Source: Methylobacterium sp. GXS13 (GTDB lineage Bacteria; Pseudomonadota; Alphaproteobacteria; Rhizobiales; Beijerinckiaceae). Taken from it: a DNA stretch of 64,000 nucleotides. The stretch covers positions 1 through 64,000 of the forward strand of contig NZ_LKKO01000023.1 in assembly GCF_001455965.1 (NCBI RefSeq), written 5' to 3'. A model generated the notes under the pieces. That model did not search any database. It was not told the origin of the DNA and worked only from the letters and a program-made list of their open reading frames with translations. Within the stretch, counting starts at the first letter, position 1. Every line of letters starts with the position of its first letter. This document shows, in pieces, positions 10,636 to 19,987 of this stretch. The translations under genes and the position numbers were made by a program.

Positions 10636-11886
10636 ATGACCCTCGACAAGCTCTCCCTGCCCAAGGACAAGATCCGGGTCCTGCTGCTCGAAGGCATCAA
10701 CGACAGCGCCGTCGCGCTGATGCAGGCCGCCGGCTACACCAACCTGACCCGGCTGCCGAAGGCGCTGGACCGGGAGGCCCTGCACGAGGCGCTCCAGGGC
10801 GTGCACATGCTCGGCATCCGCTCGCGCACGCAGCTCGACGCGGCGGCCTTCGCGGCGGCGGACCGGCTGCTGGCGGTAGGCTGCTTCTCGGTGGGCACCA
10901 ATCAGGTCGAGCTGGAGGCGGCGCGCCATCGCGGCATCCCGGTGTTCAACGCGCCGTTCTCCAACACCCGCTCGGTGGCGGAGCTGACCATTGGCGAGAT
11001 CGTGATGCTGCTGCGCCGGATCGTGCCGCGCTCGGTGGGCGCCCATGCCGGCCGGTGGGACAAGTCGGCGGCGGGCTCCCTGGAGGTCCGCGGCAAGACG
11101 CTCGGCATCGTCGGCTACGGCAATATCGGCACGCAGCTCTCGACGCTCGCCGAGGCGATGGGCATGCGGGTGCTGTTCTACGACCACACCGACAAGCTCC
11201 GCCACGGCAACACCGAGCCGACCAAGACCCTGCACGACCTGCTCGGCCAGTGCGACGTGATCTCGCTGCACGTCCCTGAGACCGACGCCACCGCCAACAT
11301 GATCGGCGCAGCCGAGATCCGGGCGATGAAGCCGGGCGCGTTCCTGATCAACAACGCCCGCGGTACGGTGGTGGATCTCGACGCGCTGGCCGCGGCCCTG
11401 CGCGACGGCCACCTCAAGGGCGCGGCCATCGACGTGTTCCCGGTGGAGCCCGGCTCCAATGCGGAAGCCTTCGTGAGCCCGCTTCAGGGCCTCGAGAACG
11501 TGATCCTCACGCCGCATATCGGCGGCTCGACCGAAGAGGCCCAGGAGCGCATCGGCGCCGAGGTCGCCCGTAAGCTCGTGGACTATTCCGATATCGGCTC
11601 GACGGTGGGCGCCGTGAACTTCCCGCAGGTCCAGCTGCCGGCCCGGCCGACCGGCACCCGCTTCATCCATGTCCAGCGCAATCTGCCGGGCATGCTCGGG
11701 CGGCTGAACGACGTGTTCTCCCGCGGCCACGTCAACATCGCGGCGCAGTTCTACCAGACCGATGGCGAGGTCGGTTACGTGGTGCTGGAGACCGACGCCA
11801 CCGATGCCGATGCCGAGGCTTTGCTCACCGAGATCCGCGCCATCCCGGGCACGATCCGGGCACGTCTGCTCTACGAGCGCCGGTGA
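10636..11886 (+). CDS. serA: D-3-phosphoglycerate dehydrogenase (ACT-domain type)
   Basis: Catalyses the first step of serine biosynthesis, 3-phosphoglycerate to 3-phosphohydroxypyruvate with NAD. At 416 aa it resembles the E. coli-type enzyme. Visible are the Rossmann motif GYGNIG at residues 160-165, the catalytic-site block NARGTVVD with Arg about 242, the His of TPHIGGSTEEAQ about 294, and a C-terminal ACT domain (about 343-416) that normally binds serine as feedback inhibitor. ATG 10636 is chosen because homology begins there; upstream in-frame sequence is low-complexity. Methylotrophs with a serine cycle often have several such dehydrogenases, so this need not be the only one. Confidence 0.93.
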   Translation: MTLDKLSLPKDKIRVLLLEGINDSAVALMQAAGYTNLTRLPKALDREALHEALQGVHMLGIRSRTQLDAAAFAAADRLLAVGCFSVGTNQVELEAARHRGIPVFNAPFSNTRSVAELTIGEIVMLLRRIVPRSVGAHAGRWDKSAAGSLEVRGKTLGIVGYGNIGTQLSTLAEAMGMRVLFYDHTDKLRHGNTEPTKTLHDLLGQCDVISLHVPETDATANMIGAAEIRAMKPGAFLINNARGTVVDLDALAAALRDGHLKGAAIDVFPVEPGSNAEAFVSPLQGLENVILTPHIGGSTEEAQERIGAEVARKLVDYSDIGSTVGAVNFPQVQLPARPTGTRFIHVQRNLPGMLGRLNDVFSRGHVNIAAQFYQTDGEVGYVVLETDATDADAEALLTEIRAIPGTIRARLLYERR

Positions 11887-12022
11887 ACCGCCTCGATTTC
11901 GCGTCGGCCGCATCGAACGCGACGTCTGTTGCCGCGTTCGCCTTGCGCGGCGGCGCCAGGCGCTGTTCAAGTCGTGCCCGACCGCTTTGCTGATGGATCG
12001 GCCGGTCGGCGGAGGATGTGCG

Positions 12023-12499
12023 GTGACGAAGCGTATTGGATGCGGATTGGCCGGCCTCGTGCTCGGTCTTGCCGGGACGATCGCGGTCGTCTCCGATGCG
12101 TCCGCGGATTGCCTGCGCCGGATCTACAACCGCTCGACCTACGTGCTGGTCGCGCGCCAGGACGGCGGTCCGCCCGCGACCCTGCTGCCGGGCCAGTCCC
12201 TGCCGGTGCGGCTGTCGCGGCCTGGCCAGATCGCCATCTCGGCCTATTGCGGGCTTCCGGGCTCCGGTGCCGGCCCCGTCACCCAGGCCAGCTTCGATTA
12301 TGAGGCCGTGCTCGACCGCTGCTTCATCCGGTTCGGAAGCGACGAGTTCTTCGCCTCGCAGCTCGGCCGCGGCTTCTTCGGCACGCAGGAGACCGCACCG
12401 TTCACGGTCAACAACCCGAAACAGGGCGATATCGTCCTCGGCCCGTCGGCCCTGCCCGTGTGCCGGGTGCCGAACGCGGTGCTCAGCCGGCGCGGCTGA
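12023..12499 (+). CDS. Secreted hypothetical protein
   Basis: A 158-residue protein with a clear signal peptide (basic TKR, then a hydrophobic stretch, cleavage after about ASA near residue 30). Four cysteines in the mature part (DCLRR, YCGLP, DRCFI, VCRVP) could form two disulfides. The start is set at GTG 12023, because GGAGG (12011-12015) lies seven bases upstream. The in-frame ATG at 11993 has no such site and would bury the signal peptide. I recognise no domain. Exported to periplasm or beyond is the only safe statement. Confidence 0.75.
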   Translation: MTKRIGCGLAGLVLGLAGTIAVVSDASADCLRRIYNRSTYVLVARQDGGPPATLLPGQSLPVRLSRPGQIAISAYCGLPGSGAGPVTQASFDYEAVLDRCFIRFGSDEFFASQLGRGFFGTQETAPFTVNNPKQGDIVLGPSALPVCRVPNAVLSRRG

Positions 12500-12550
12500 G
12501 CAGGCGGGGTCGTCCTCCGAACGCGGGCGACCGCCGTTTGGGATGATACT

Positions 12551-12703
12551 CTAGAGAAAATGCCGGAAGACCACCCGCCGGTCCTCGGGGGCGCCCGGCG
12601 GGGGTGAGGCCGCCGGCGCCAGGAACGGGCTGGCGAGCCGCAGCGCGATCAGGCTGAGAGCCGCGAGCGCCGGGGCGACGTATCGGAACGGGCGAGCGAA
12701 CAT
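12551..12703 (-). CDS. Small hydrophobic hypothetical protein
   Basis: A 50-residue frame from ATG 12703, preceded by GGAGG at a 5-base spacing. It has one hydrophobic segment (about residues 7-27) followed by a Pro-rich linker and a charged tail ending RRVVFRHFL. No family is recognised. The good ribosome-binding site is the main support. It is convergent with the secreted protein gene on its left. Confidence 0.4.
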   Translation of the reverse strand: MFARPFRYVAPALAALSLIALRLASPFLAPAASPPPGAPEDRRVVFRHFL

Positions 12704-13029
12704 GAGCGCCTCCGTCGCGGCGTCGCCGATCCAGGCGATGACCTGGGTGCAGCCCTGCAGCGTGAACAGAGCATCGCATTGCAGCGCGGGATGCGGCGTG
12801 TTGAAGCGCACATGGGTCACGTTAAGCCGGCTTACCGATGCCCACGGCTCTCGACGCGCACGGGCCTGACGCTTCGATCCATCCGGGTTACGGACCTCCG
12901 ATTGCGTCCGCGGCGTCGCTGGCGCCCGCCGGTGCACGCTCCTATGGTGGTCCTTCTGCGGAAGTCTCGCCGCGCACGCCGCGACGGTGCTTCCCTCGCC
13001 GAACCAACAGCGTGAACGAGGACGCGCGT

Positions 13030-13245
13030 ATGCTGACCCAGACTGGCAACTCGATCCTGCGGGGGGAGCTCGGCGTCGAGGAGACCATCGAATCCGACAA
13101 CATCGTCCGGTGGGACGGCGACCGGCTCTATGTCGAGCAGGACGTGTTCCACAACGGCCAACTCGTCCACCGCAAGTACCGGCGCACCGTGACCGAGCCC
13201 GTGGCCCAAGCGCTGTGGGCCATTATCAACCGGTCCAAGCAGTGA
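13030..13245 (+). CDS. Small conserved hypothetical protein (71 aa)
   Basis: A compact 71-residue cytosolic protein starting at ATG 13030, with a ribosome-binding site GAGGA (13018-13022) seven bases upstream. It is acidic in the first half (GELGVEETIESDNIVRWDGD) and basic near the end (RKYRRTVTEP). The alternation of charged and hydrophobic residues suggests a beta-rich fold. I do not recognise a named domain. No operon partner is apparent. Confidence 0.65.
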   Translation: MLTQTGNSILRGELGVEETIESDNIVRWDGDRLYVEQDVFHNGQLVHRKYRRTVTEPVAQALWAIINRSKQ

Positions 13246-13573
13246 GGTTCTACGGTTAAGGTCTTGCGCCACGGGTTCGGGGCGCAGGCGTTTTCGGGGG
13301 GCGCGACGAGCCTTCATCCCCCGCAGGCCGCGTGACATAGAACATCGCCACGCGCGCTCCTCCCCCTCGTCGGGAGAAGCGGGGCGTGGGGGTGGTTCAG
13401 GAGGCACCATTGCGCCCCATCCCGGACCGCCCCCACCGCTCGCCCCTCTTCGCAGGGGGGGGGGCAAACGCGCGTGGTTGTCCGTGCTGAAGCCTGATAC
13501 GCGACCTGTGAAGCGTTGAGCCCGCTGGGGCGACCGGACTGCGCCGCCCGCGTCGGAGCCGGCCCCGCCTCCC
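13246..13573. other. Intergenic region with dispersed repeat copy
   Basis: This 328-bp gap between two convergent small genes contains a G/C-tract-rich element at about 13349-13437, related to sequences near 15905-15994 (opposite orientation). A nine- or ten-base G run lies near 13456-13466. No reading frame with coding character is seen. Confidence 0.5.
13349..13437 (+). repeat. Dispersed GC-rich intergenic repeat, copy A
   Basis: It begins ACGCGCGCTCCTCCCCCT and continues through GGGAG, GTGGGGGTGG, AGGCACC and GCGCCCCATCC to ACCGC and a C-run. The same ordered blocks occur, reverse-complemented, at 15905-15994. The order and spacing of blocks make chance similarity unlikely. Confidence 0.55.
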
Positions 13574-13906
13574 CTATGCCGCCGCCGCGTTCAGGGGCGC
13601 GGCAGCCGAGAGCGGCTCCGTCTGGATCGCGTCGAGGCGGCTATGGGCATTGCCGAAGGCGCTCCGGAGCGTCGTGCTCGCATCCTCCACCGCCACCAGC
13701 ACCGCCAGCTTCTGGCTCGAGGCGCGATCCGCGATGCTGCGGGCGGCCGAGAGCAGGGATTGCTCCAGGCTCTGGAACTCCGCTGCGGCCTCCTTGCCGG
13801 TCTCCCGGGTGGCCGCCGCCAGACGCTCGAGCGCCGCCTCGAGGGCATGACGCAGGACAAGCGTGCGCACGCGCTCCTGAAGGAGCGCCCTCTCGTCGAG
13901 TTTCAT
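13574..13906 (-). CDS. Hypothetical helical protein
   Basis: A 110-residue, almost entirely alpha-helical protein rich in Ala, Glu, Leu and Arg, likely a coiled coil between residues 5 and 95. No membrane helix or signal is seen, and no named family is recognised. The start at ATG 13906 lacks a strong ribosome-binding site. A TTTTACCAAT...TTCAAG motif lies about 150 bp upstream and is shared with the region ahead of the 14922-15527 gene, hinting at common regulation. Confidence 0.6.
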   Translation of the reverse strand: MKLDERALLQERVRTLVLRHALEAALERLAAATRETGKEAAAEFQSLEQSLLSAARSIADRASSQKLAVLVAVEDASTTLRSAFGNAHSRLDAIQTEPLSAAAPLNAAAA

Positions 13907-14321
13907 CAGATTGGGTCCGCGACTGGGAACGCAGGGAAGATCTCATACTTCCCCGGACCCCGCAGCCACCTTTTTGCAACAGCGCAATACTGTTTCTCGA
14001 TCCGCAGGGTGTTGCCCGAGGGCTCGGATCGTTGCTGATCTTTGGTGTGACTTGGATTTTTACCAATAACATTCAAGATTTAACGGGCTGTTTGCCCTGT
14101 TTGTGGATCGTTTGACTGGAATCGCGCCGGCATCGAGGCGTGTCGGCCGCAGCGGATTCAAATGGAAGGTGGATATTCGCCGCTTCCTCACAACCACGCG
14201 AACGCGGCGTGGACCGGATGACTGTGGCTTTCGGCGCGCGATCCCCAGGCGTTTTGGGCGCGTGGATCGCTTCGCCGTGCGCCAGGACGGTCGCGCGCGG
14301 GACGGACCCGTCGGACAGCCG
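13907..14321. other. Intergenic region, partly A/T-rich
   Basis: This 415-bp gap contains a conspicuously A/T-rich patch at about 14035-14100, unusual for this genome. Within it lies the sequence TTTTACCAATAACATTCAAG (about 14057-14076), which recurs in shortened form near 15579-15598. No gene is supported. Confidence 0.4.
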
Positions 14322-14900
14322 TCAGTACGGTGTCCCGGCCTGCCGCCGCGCGCGCAGGGCCTCGGCGTACCAAGCCAACTCGTCCAGGAACTTGGCGGTC
14401 GCCGTGTCGATCCAGGCGTCCGTCGGCGTACCGGCCTCGTCCAGCACCTTCTGGAGGCGCGGGATCGGCAGGAGCGAGGGGATGCTGGGCATGCCGAGTT
14501 CGGCGAGCATCGCCCGGAGCGGCATCGCCGCGCGGACGCCGCCGAACTGTCCGGCCGAGTAGCAGCAGATCGCCGAGGGCCGCCAGTAATACTCCTCCAG
14601 GAAGTGGTCGAGTGTGTTCGACAAAGCCGGCGGAACGCCGTGATTGTACTCGGCCGAGACCACCAAGAAGGCATCGGCACCGCGGTAGAGCTGGGCGAGG
14701 CGCTCCAGCGGCTCCGGGGCGGTGCCGGCCGGGTATTCCTTGTACATGCGGTCGAGGAGCGGGACGCCGAGCTCGGCCGGATCGACCAGCGGGGCGACGT
14801 GGCCGCGCGCCTCGAGCCGGGCGATCAGGAACCGCGCCGCCCGGAGGCCGATGCGGTCCGAGCGGACGCTGCCGAGGATGACCGGAACGGTGAGAGGCAT
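14322..14900 (-). CDS. NADPH-dependent FMN reductase family protein
   Basis: Flavodoxin-like quinone/FMN reductase of 192 aa that uses NAD(P)H to reduce FMN or quinones. The family signature is visible: an N-terminal phosphate-binding loop GSVRSDRIGLR (about residues 10-20), the EYNHGVPPALSNTLDH block (about 84-99), and a glycine-rich QFGGVRAAMPLR segment. ATG 14900 is preceded by GGAG at a 6-base spacing. It follows the 14922-15527 gene by 21 bp on the same strand, so the two may be co-transcribed. Physiological substrate is unknown. Confidence 0.9.
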   Translation of the reverse strand: MPLTVPVILGSVRSDRIGLRAARFLIARLEARGHVAPLVDPAELGVPLLDRMYKEYPAGTAPEPLERLAQLYRGADAFLVVSAEYNHGVPPALSNTLDHFLEEYYWRPSAICCYSAGQFGGVRAAMPLRAMLAELGMPSIPSLLPIPRLQKVLDEAGTPTDAWIDTATAKFLDELAWYAEALRARRQAGTPY

Positions 14901-14921
14901 GGCGATCTCCGATCAGTGCGA

Positions 14922-15527
14922 TCAGGTTTTCGACGTGGCCGTCAGCGCTGTGGCGGCCAGGCCGACCGGTCCGGTGGTCGCGTAGGCGGCGATCGCCTTC
15001 GTGACCTGCTGAAGCAACGATTGCAGGCCGTCCTCGATCCCGCTGAATGGGTTCGTCGCGCCGGCCGCGGTGCCGGAGGTCGAAGCGGCCGCCGTGCCGT
15101 CGCCGGTGGTCGGGGTCGCGCCCGTGGCGTTCGCGGTATCGGTTCCCACCGGACGAACGTGCGAACCGCGATGGTGGTGGACCGGCGCGGCATTCTGCGC
15201 GTCCTGGCCGTCCTCCGCGCCGGGATCGGCGCTGGATTGCTCGGTGATGCTCGACGCGCTGCTGGGTGGGGCAAAGCCGCCCTGGGCGCTGATCTGGCTG
15301 TAATCGGACTGCACCTGCAGCAGCGAGGCCATCAGGTCGCTCGACAGGGCCGGGCCGGAGGCGGTGCTGCCGGAGGCTTTCGCCGTGCCGGTCGATGCGC
15401 TCGCCCCCTGGCTCGCTGCTGCGAACGCGTTCGCGTCGGTCTGAGGCGCGGAGGCCGACCGCGTCTGCCGCAGGGCGCTGATCAGGTCCCGCTGGAGGCT
15501 GCTGCTCGTGACCGAACCGACCGACAT
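14922..15527 (-). CDS. Ser/Ala/Thr-rich hypothetical protein
   Basis: A 201-residue protein of low complexity in its middle (Ser, Ala, Thr, Gly). More ordered segments flank it: residues 1-25 (MSVGSVTSSSLQRDLISALR) and about 155-200, which is mildly hydrophobic and helical. A His/Arg patch (HHHRGSH) lies about residue 117. The start ATG 15527 has GAGGA six bases upstream. No signal peptide is seen and no family is recognised. A TTTTACCAAT...TTCAAG motif lies 51 bp upstream of the start. Confidence 0.6.
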   Translation of the reverse strand: MSVGSVTSSSLQRDLISALRQTRSASAPQTDANAFAAASQGASASTGTAKASGSTASGPALSSDLMASLLQVQSDYSQISAQGGFAPPSSASSITEQSSADPGAEDGQDAQNAAPVHHHRGSHVRPVGTDTANATGATPTTGDGTAAASTSGTAAGATNPFSGIEDGLQSLLQQVTKAIAAYATTGPVGLAATALTATSKT

Positions 15528-16460
15528 GATACGTCCTCGCGAAGTCCTTCTGCGGGAGCAAGCACGGCGCGGTCCAGAATTTTACCAATGATTTCAAGGT
15601 CCGAAATCGGGATCGGGCCGGCAGGATCGGCCGCGCGGCAGATTTTGCCGGTGTTGGAGGCGTATCTTGGCTTCTGCGGCCGACCAATGGCGCTCGCCCT
15701 CCCCGCCTGAGGCAAGCGGTCCAATCCCCGCTAGCGAACGAGGCCGAGCGGGCCAAGGCGTTCGCACCTCGGTTTGTGCAGGCCGTGACGCGCTTCCTCT
15801 CCCGTGCGGGCTAACGGGGTCAAACATCACTTGCGTCCAACGACAAGCATTTAAAATACAATGCTTTCTCCTACCCCTTGCGCAGACGGGTCAGGGTTTT
15901 TTTTGGGGGGAGCGGTGCCGGATGAGGCGCTACGGTGCCTTCCGAGCCCCCCCCACCCCCACCTCCTCCCTGAAGGAGAAGGAGCGCGCGTCGCGCTTTC
16001 CTTGAGCCGTTGTGTGAACGTCGTAGTCCGCACGGGCGAGAGGACCCGCGCCACATCCAGCGACGGGTATTTTCGCCCGCGTCGCGACGGCGCGGTTAGG
16101 GGGCCTTCTGAGCGCCCGGTCGAACACCGTATCGGCAGCCGGCCAAGCCAGCCCATCCTGATAGGACAGCCCCATCAAACAGCGTCCGACGCCGGGAAAC
16201 CCGCTCGGTTGAAGTCGTACAGCCGATGCTGTATGCAGCGCGCGTCCTCCCGGATTCCGCTCGCGCGCGCTCATTTTGGCGCCGCCGCGTCGCCGGCTGG
16301 ATCGCCCTCGTCATCCGTATCGACGCGTCGGCAAGCCGGATCCCGCGGGACCGGCCGCCTCTCCCTCAAGGTTTCGGGAGCGGCCGCGGCGAACCGGGGG
16401 TGTGTGCAACGCGAGCCGCCGACGCAAAGGGCCTCCGCTGGAGGCCGTTCAGGAGAGAGA
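15528..16460. other. Long intergenic region upstream of rpsA
   Basis: This 933-bp stretch has no convincing gene. It holds an upstream motif at 15579-15598, an eight-T run at about 15897-15904, and a dispersed repeat copy at 15905-15994. Downstream of that lies sequence presumably containing the rpsA promoter and leader. In many alphaproteobacteria cmk lies directly before rpsA; here it does not. Confidence 0.5.
15905..15994 (-). repeat. Dispersed GC-rich intergenic repeat, copy B
   Basis: Read on the minus strand this gives ACGCGCGCTCCTTCTCC, GGGAGGAGG, GTGGGGGTGG, GGCACC, GCGCCTCATCC and CCGCTCCCCCC, in the same order as the copy at 13349-13437. It is an intergenic, non-coding element of unknown role. 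Confidence 0.55.
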
Positions 16461-18173
16461 ATGTCCGCAGGTACCGCTCTGGGGCGTGGCCCGAGCCGCG
16501 ATGATTTCGCCGCCCTCCTCGAGGAAAGCTTCCTCGAACACGAGATCACCGAAGGGTCCGTCGTCAAGGGTCGCGTCGTCGCGATCGAGAAGGACGTGGC
16601 CGTCATCGACATCGGCGCCAAGACGGAAGGCCGTGTCGCACTGAAAGAATTCACCGGCCCGGGCCGCGAAGGCGAGCTGAAGGTCGGCGACGAGGTCGAA
16701 GTTTACGTCGACCGGATCGAGAACGCGCTCGGCGAAGCCGTGATCTCGCGCGACAAGGCGCGCCGCGAGGAGAGCTGGGTCAAGCTCGAGAAGTCGTTCG
16801 AGAACAACGACCGCGTCACCGGCACGATCTTCAACCAGGTCAAGGGCGGCTACACCGTCGATCTCGACGGCGCCGTGGCGTTCCTGCCGCGCTCGCAGGT
16901 CGATATCCGCCCGGTCCGCGACGTCACCCCGCTGCTCGGCACCCCGCAGCCGTTCCAGATCCTCAAGATGGATCGCCGCCGCGGCAACATCGTCGTGTCG
17001 CGCCGGACCGTGCTCGAGGAGAGCCGCGCCGAGCAGCGCTCTGAGCTGGTGGCCAACCTCGAAGAGGGTCAGGTCATCGACGGCGTCGTCAAGAACATCA
17101 CCGAGTACGGCGCCTTCGTCGATCTCGGCGGTATCGACGGCCTGCTGCACGTCACCGACATGGCGTGGCGCCGCGTGAACCATCCGTCCGAGGTCGTCAC
17201 CATCGGCCAGACGGTCAAGGTCAAGATCATCAAGATCAACCACGAGACGCACCGCATCTCGCTCGGCATCAAGCAGCTGCTCGCCGATCCGTGGGAGGGC
17301 ATCGCCGCCCGCTACCCGGAGGGCGCCAAGCTCAAGGGCCGCGTGACCAACATCACCGATTACGGCGCCTTCGTGGAGCTGGAGCCGGGCATCGAGGGCC
17401 TGATCCACGTCTCCGAGATGAGCTGGACCAAGAAGAACGTCCATCCGGGCAAGATCGTCTCCACCTCCCAGGAGGTCGAGGTGCAGATCCTGGAAGTCGA
17501 TCCGGTCAAGCGCCGCATCTCGCTGGGCCTCAAGCAGACCCTACAGAACCCCTGGGAGGCCTTCTCCGAGAAGCACCCGGTCGGTTCCGAGGTCGAGGGC
17601 GAGGTCAAGAACAAGACCGAGTTCGGCCTGTTCATCGGCCTCGAGGGCGATGTCGACGGCATGGTCCACCTGTCGGATCTCGACTGGAACCGTCCCGGCG
17701 AGCAGGTCATCGAGGAGTTCAAGAAGGGCGACATGGTCCGCGCCCAGGTTCTCGACGTCGACGTCGAGAAGGAGCGGATCTCGCTGGGCGTGAAGCAGCT
17801 CGGCGGTGACCCCTTCGCCGAGGCCGGCGAGATCAAGAAGGGTCAGATCGTTACCTGCGAAGTCGTCGAAGTGAAGGATTCGGGTGTCGAGGTGAAGATC
17901 GTCGACACCGATATGACCACCTTCGTCCGCCGCGCCGAACTCGCCCGCGACCGCGGCGACCAGCGCCCCGAGCGTTTCGCCGCCGGCGAGAAGTTCGATG
18001 CCCGGGTCGTGCAGTTCGACCGCAAGGCCCACCGCGTCCAGGTCTCGATCAAGGCCCTGGAAGTGGCCGAGGAGAAGGAGGCGATGGCCCAGTTCGGCTC
18101 CGCCGATTCCGGCGCCTCGCTGGGTGACATCCTCGGCGCGGCCTTCAACAAGAAGCGCACCGACGAAGATTAA
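16461..18173 (+). CDS. rpsA: 30S ribosomal protein S1
   Basis: Ribosomal protein S1 recruits and unfolds mRNA on the 30S subunit. The 570-residue product from ATG 16461 (AGGAGAGAG just upstream) contains six successive S1/OB repeats. Repeats three to six show the KNITEYGAFVDLGGIDGLLH and TNITDYGAFVELEPGIEGLI type signatures, followed by the alphaproteobacterial acidic tail. Codon use is strongly biased to C/G-ending codons, as expected for a highly expressed gene. A strong terminator follows. Confidence 0.98.
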   Translation: MSAGTALGRGPSRDDFAALLEESFLEHEITEGSVVKGRVVAIEKDVAVIDIGAKTEGRVALKEFTGPGREGELKVGDEVEVYVDRIENALGEAVISRDKARREESWVKLEKSFENNDRVTGTIFNQVKGGYTVDLDGAVAFLPRSQVDIRPVRDVTPLLGTPQPFQILKMDRRRGNIVVSRRTVLEESRAEQRSELVANLEEGQVIDGVVKNITEYGAFVDLGGIDGLLHVTDMAWRRVNHPSEVVTIGQTVKVKIIKINHETHRISLGIKQLLADPWEGIAARYPEGAKLKGRVTNITDYGAFVELEPGIEGLIHVSEMSWTKKNVHPGKIVSTSQEVEVQILEVDPVKRRISLGLKQTLQNPWEAFSEKHPVGSEVEGEVKNKTEFGLFIGLEGDVDGMVHLSDLDWNRPGEQVIEEFKKGDMVRAQVLDVDVEKERISLGVKQLGGDPFAEAGEIKKGQIVTCEVVEVKDSGVEVKIVDTDMTTFVRRAELARDRGDQRPERFAAGEKFDARVVQFDRKAHRVQVSIKALEVAEEKEAMAQFGSADSGASLGDILGAAFNKKRTDED

Positions 18174-18187
18174 GACGTTCCGCACCT

Positions 18188-18270
18188 CGCCGCCCGGCTC
18201 GACCGGGCGGCGGCTTCGAATCGATCAGAAAACCCGCGCGGGACACCTGTCCCGCGCGGGTTTTCTTTTG
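18188..18270 (+). terminator. rpsA terminator (tandem hairpins)
   Basis: Two hairpins follow rpsA. The first pairs CGCCGCCCGG (18188-18197) with CCGGGCGGCG (18203-18212). The second pairs 18227-18243 with 18250-18266 through a near-perfect 17-bp stem whose right arm runs into TTTTCTTTT. The second is a textbook Rho-independent terminator. The rest of the gap to 18540 shows nothing. Confidence 0.9.
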
Positions 18271-18540
18271 TGCCTTGTCGAAGCGGGGCGCACCACGGGG
18301 CGGATGCGGGCAGAGGGGTTGACCTTGCGCGGACCGGAGCCGGTTGTCCGACCCGGGACCGCGCGGTACGCTGACGATTGTCGCGAAAAACCGCGGCCCG
18401 GTTTCGGGCCGTCGCACACAGGCCGATCGCGGAAGTCACGCTGCTCGGCCAGCGTCTCCGGAACAGCAGCCCGACCCTGTCGGGCGCCGCAGCCAGCAAC
18501 GCCCGGGGCGCTGTGAACCTGCGGTCGCAGGAGCGCACCC

Positions 18541-19671
18541 ATGCGACAGGCGATTGCCATCATCGGCGCGGGCCTCGGCGGTCTCGTGCTGGCCCGTATC
18601 CTCCATCTCCACGGCATCGCAGCCACGATCTACGAAGCCGAACCGTCCGCGGAGGCGCGGGCCCAGGGTGGTCTGCTCGACCTTCATGAGGGCACCGGTC
18701 AGGCCGCGCTGAAGGCCGCCGGGCTGTTCGAGGGCTTCCTCGCCCGCGTCCGCCCCGGAGAGGACGCGAAGCGCATCGTCGGTGCGGATGGCGCCATCCT
18801 GTTCGACAGCCCCGGCAATCCCCTGGGCCGCCGCCCGGAGATCGGTCGCGGCGACCTTCGAGCGATGCTGATCGCCTCGCTGCCGCCCGGAACGATCCGT
18901 TGGGGCCGCACGGTGGTGTCCGTCACCGCCCGCGCTGCCGGACGCCACGCGATCGCCTTCGCCGACGGCGCGACCGTCACGTGCGACCTGCTGGTGGGTG
19001 CGGACGGCGCCTGGTCCAAGGTCCGCCCGCGGCTCACGCGGGCGCATCCCGCCTATACCGGCATCGCGTTCGTCGAGACGCGCCTGCACGACGGGGCCGC
19101 GCGACATCGGGACAGCGCGGAGGCGATCGGCACCGGCACGCTGATGGCCCTCGCCCCGGGCCGAGGTATCCTCGCGCACCGATATGCCGATGGGACGCTG
19201 CACGTCTACGCAGCCCTGCGGAAGCCGGCAGACTGGCTCGCCGCTCTCGACGTCCGGGATGCGGGCGGGACCCTCGCCCGCATCGCGGAGCAATTCGCGG
19301 GCTGGGCGCCGCATCTCACTGCCCTCGTCGGGCACAGCGACACGGCCCCGATCCTGCGGCTCATCCACGCGCTGCCGGCCGACCATCGCTGGGAGCCCGT
19401 CCCCGGCGTCACGCTTCTCGGCGATGCCGCGCACCTCATGTCGCCGTTCTCGGGCGCGGGGGCGAACCTCGCCCTGACCGACGGGGCGGAACTCGCCCGG
19501 GCCCTGGTCGCGACGCCCGAGGATCGCGACGCCGCGCTCACCACCTACGAGCGAGACCTGTTTCCCCGCAGCACCGCGGTCGCCACCGCCGCCGCGGCGA
19601 ATCTCGCGCGGTTCTTCGGCGTTGGCACGCCCCTCAGCGTCGTCGCCCTGTTCGCGCGCGGCGCTTCATGA
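18541..19671 (+). CDS. FAD-dependent monooxygenase (TetX-like)
   Basis: Flavoprotein aromatic hydroxylase family, 376 aa. Visible are the N-terminal dinucleotide-binding motif GAGLGGL (residues 9-15), the [17 protein letters not shown](P)H/FAD motif near 150, and the [23 protein letters not shown]-ribityl motif near 298. The overall pattern is closest in style to TetX and related small-molecule monooxygenases, but that alone does not show tetracycline inactivation. The start ATG 18541 follows AGGAG by about eight bases. It stands alone between the rpsA terminator and sppA. Confidence 0.88.
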   Translation: MRQAIAIIGAGLGGLVLARILHLHGIAATIYEAEPSAEARAQGGLLDLHEGTGQAALKAAGLFEGFLARVRPGEDAKRIVGADGAILFDSPGNPLGRRPEIGRGDLRAMLIASLPPGTIRWGRTVVSVTARAAGRHAIAFADGATVTCDLLVGADGAWSKVRPRLTRAHPAYTGIAFVETRLHDGAARHRDSAEAIGTGTLMALAPGRGILAHRYADGTLHVYAALRKPADWLAALDVRDAGGTLARIAEQFAGWAPHLTALVGHSDTAPILRLIHALPADHRWEPVPGVTLLGDAAHLMSPFSGAGANLALTDGAELARALVATPEDRDAALTTYERDLFPRSTAVATAAAANLARFFGVGTPLSVVALFARGAS

Positions 19672-19987
19672 GCGATCCCGACGCGGCGGCCGGCGACCGG
19701 CGCGGGATCGCTCAGGACCACCGCCGCCGGAGAGGTCCGTCCCTCCGAACCGGCCGGATCGTCCTGGCACGACGCGGCCGAACACGGTCCGGCTTGAGGG
19801 TTTGCCCGGGGGGGCCGCATTTTCTTCGCGCGGCCCATATCCAGGCTCGCGGAAAATGCTCTAGAACACCGGCCTCGGGCGGCTCCGGCCGCGCGAGGTA
19901 AAGGAAACCAAGGACTTGCCCGGCGCGGGGCCTCGCCCCCGCACCCCGTCACGGGGGCGATCCGGGGAGGCGAAGGGAAGCGACCGC
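19672..19987. other. Intergenic region before sppA
   Basis: This 316-bp gap presumably contains the promoter of the sppA-ihfB-lapA group. It is rich in G and C runs, with a possible hairpin in GCCCCCGCACCCCGTCACGGGGGC (about 19937-19960). No gene is supported. Confidence 0.4.

Noticed and set aside
18541..19671. Calling the monooxygenase a tetracycline-resistance gene
   Set aside because: The fold is TetX-like but this is shared by many hydroxylases; nothing in the context supports antibiotic inactivation.
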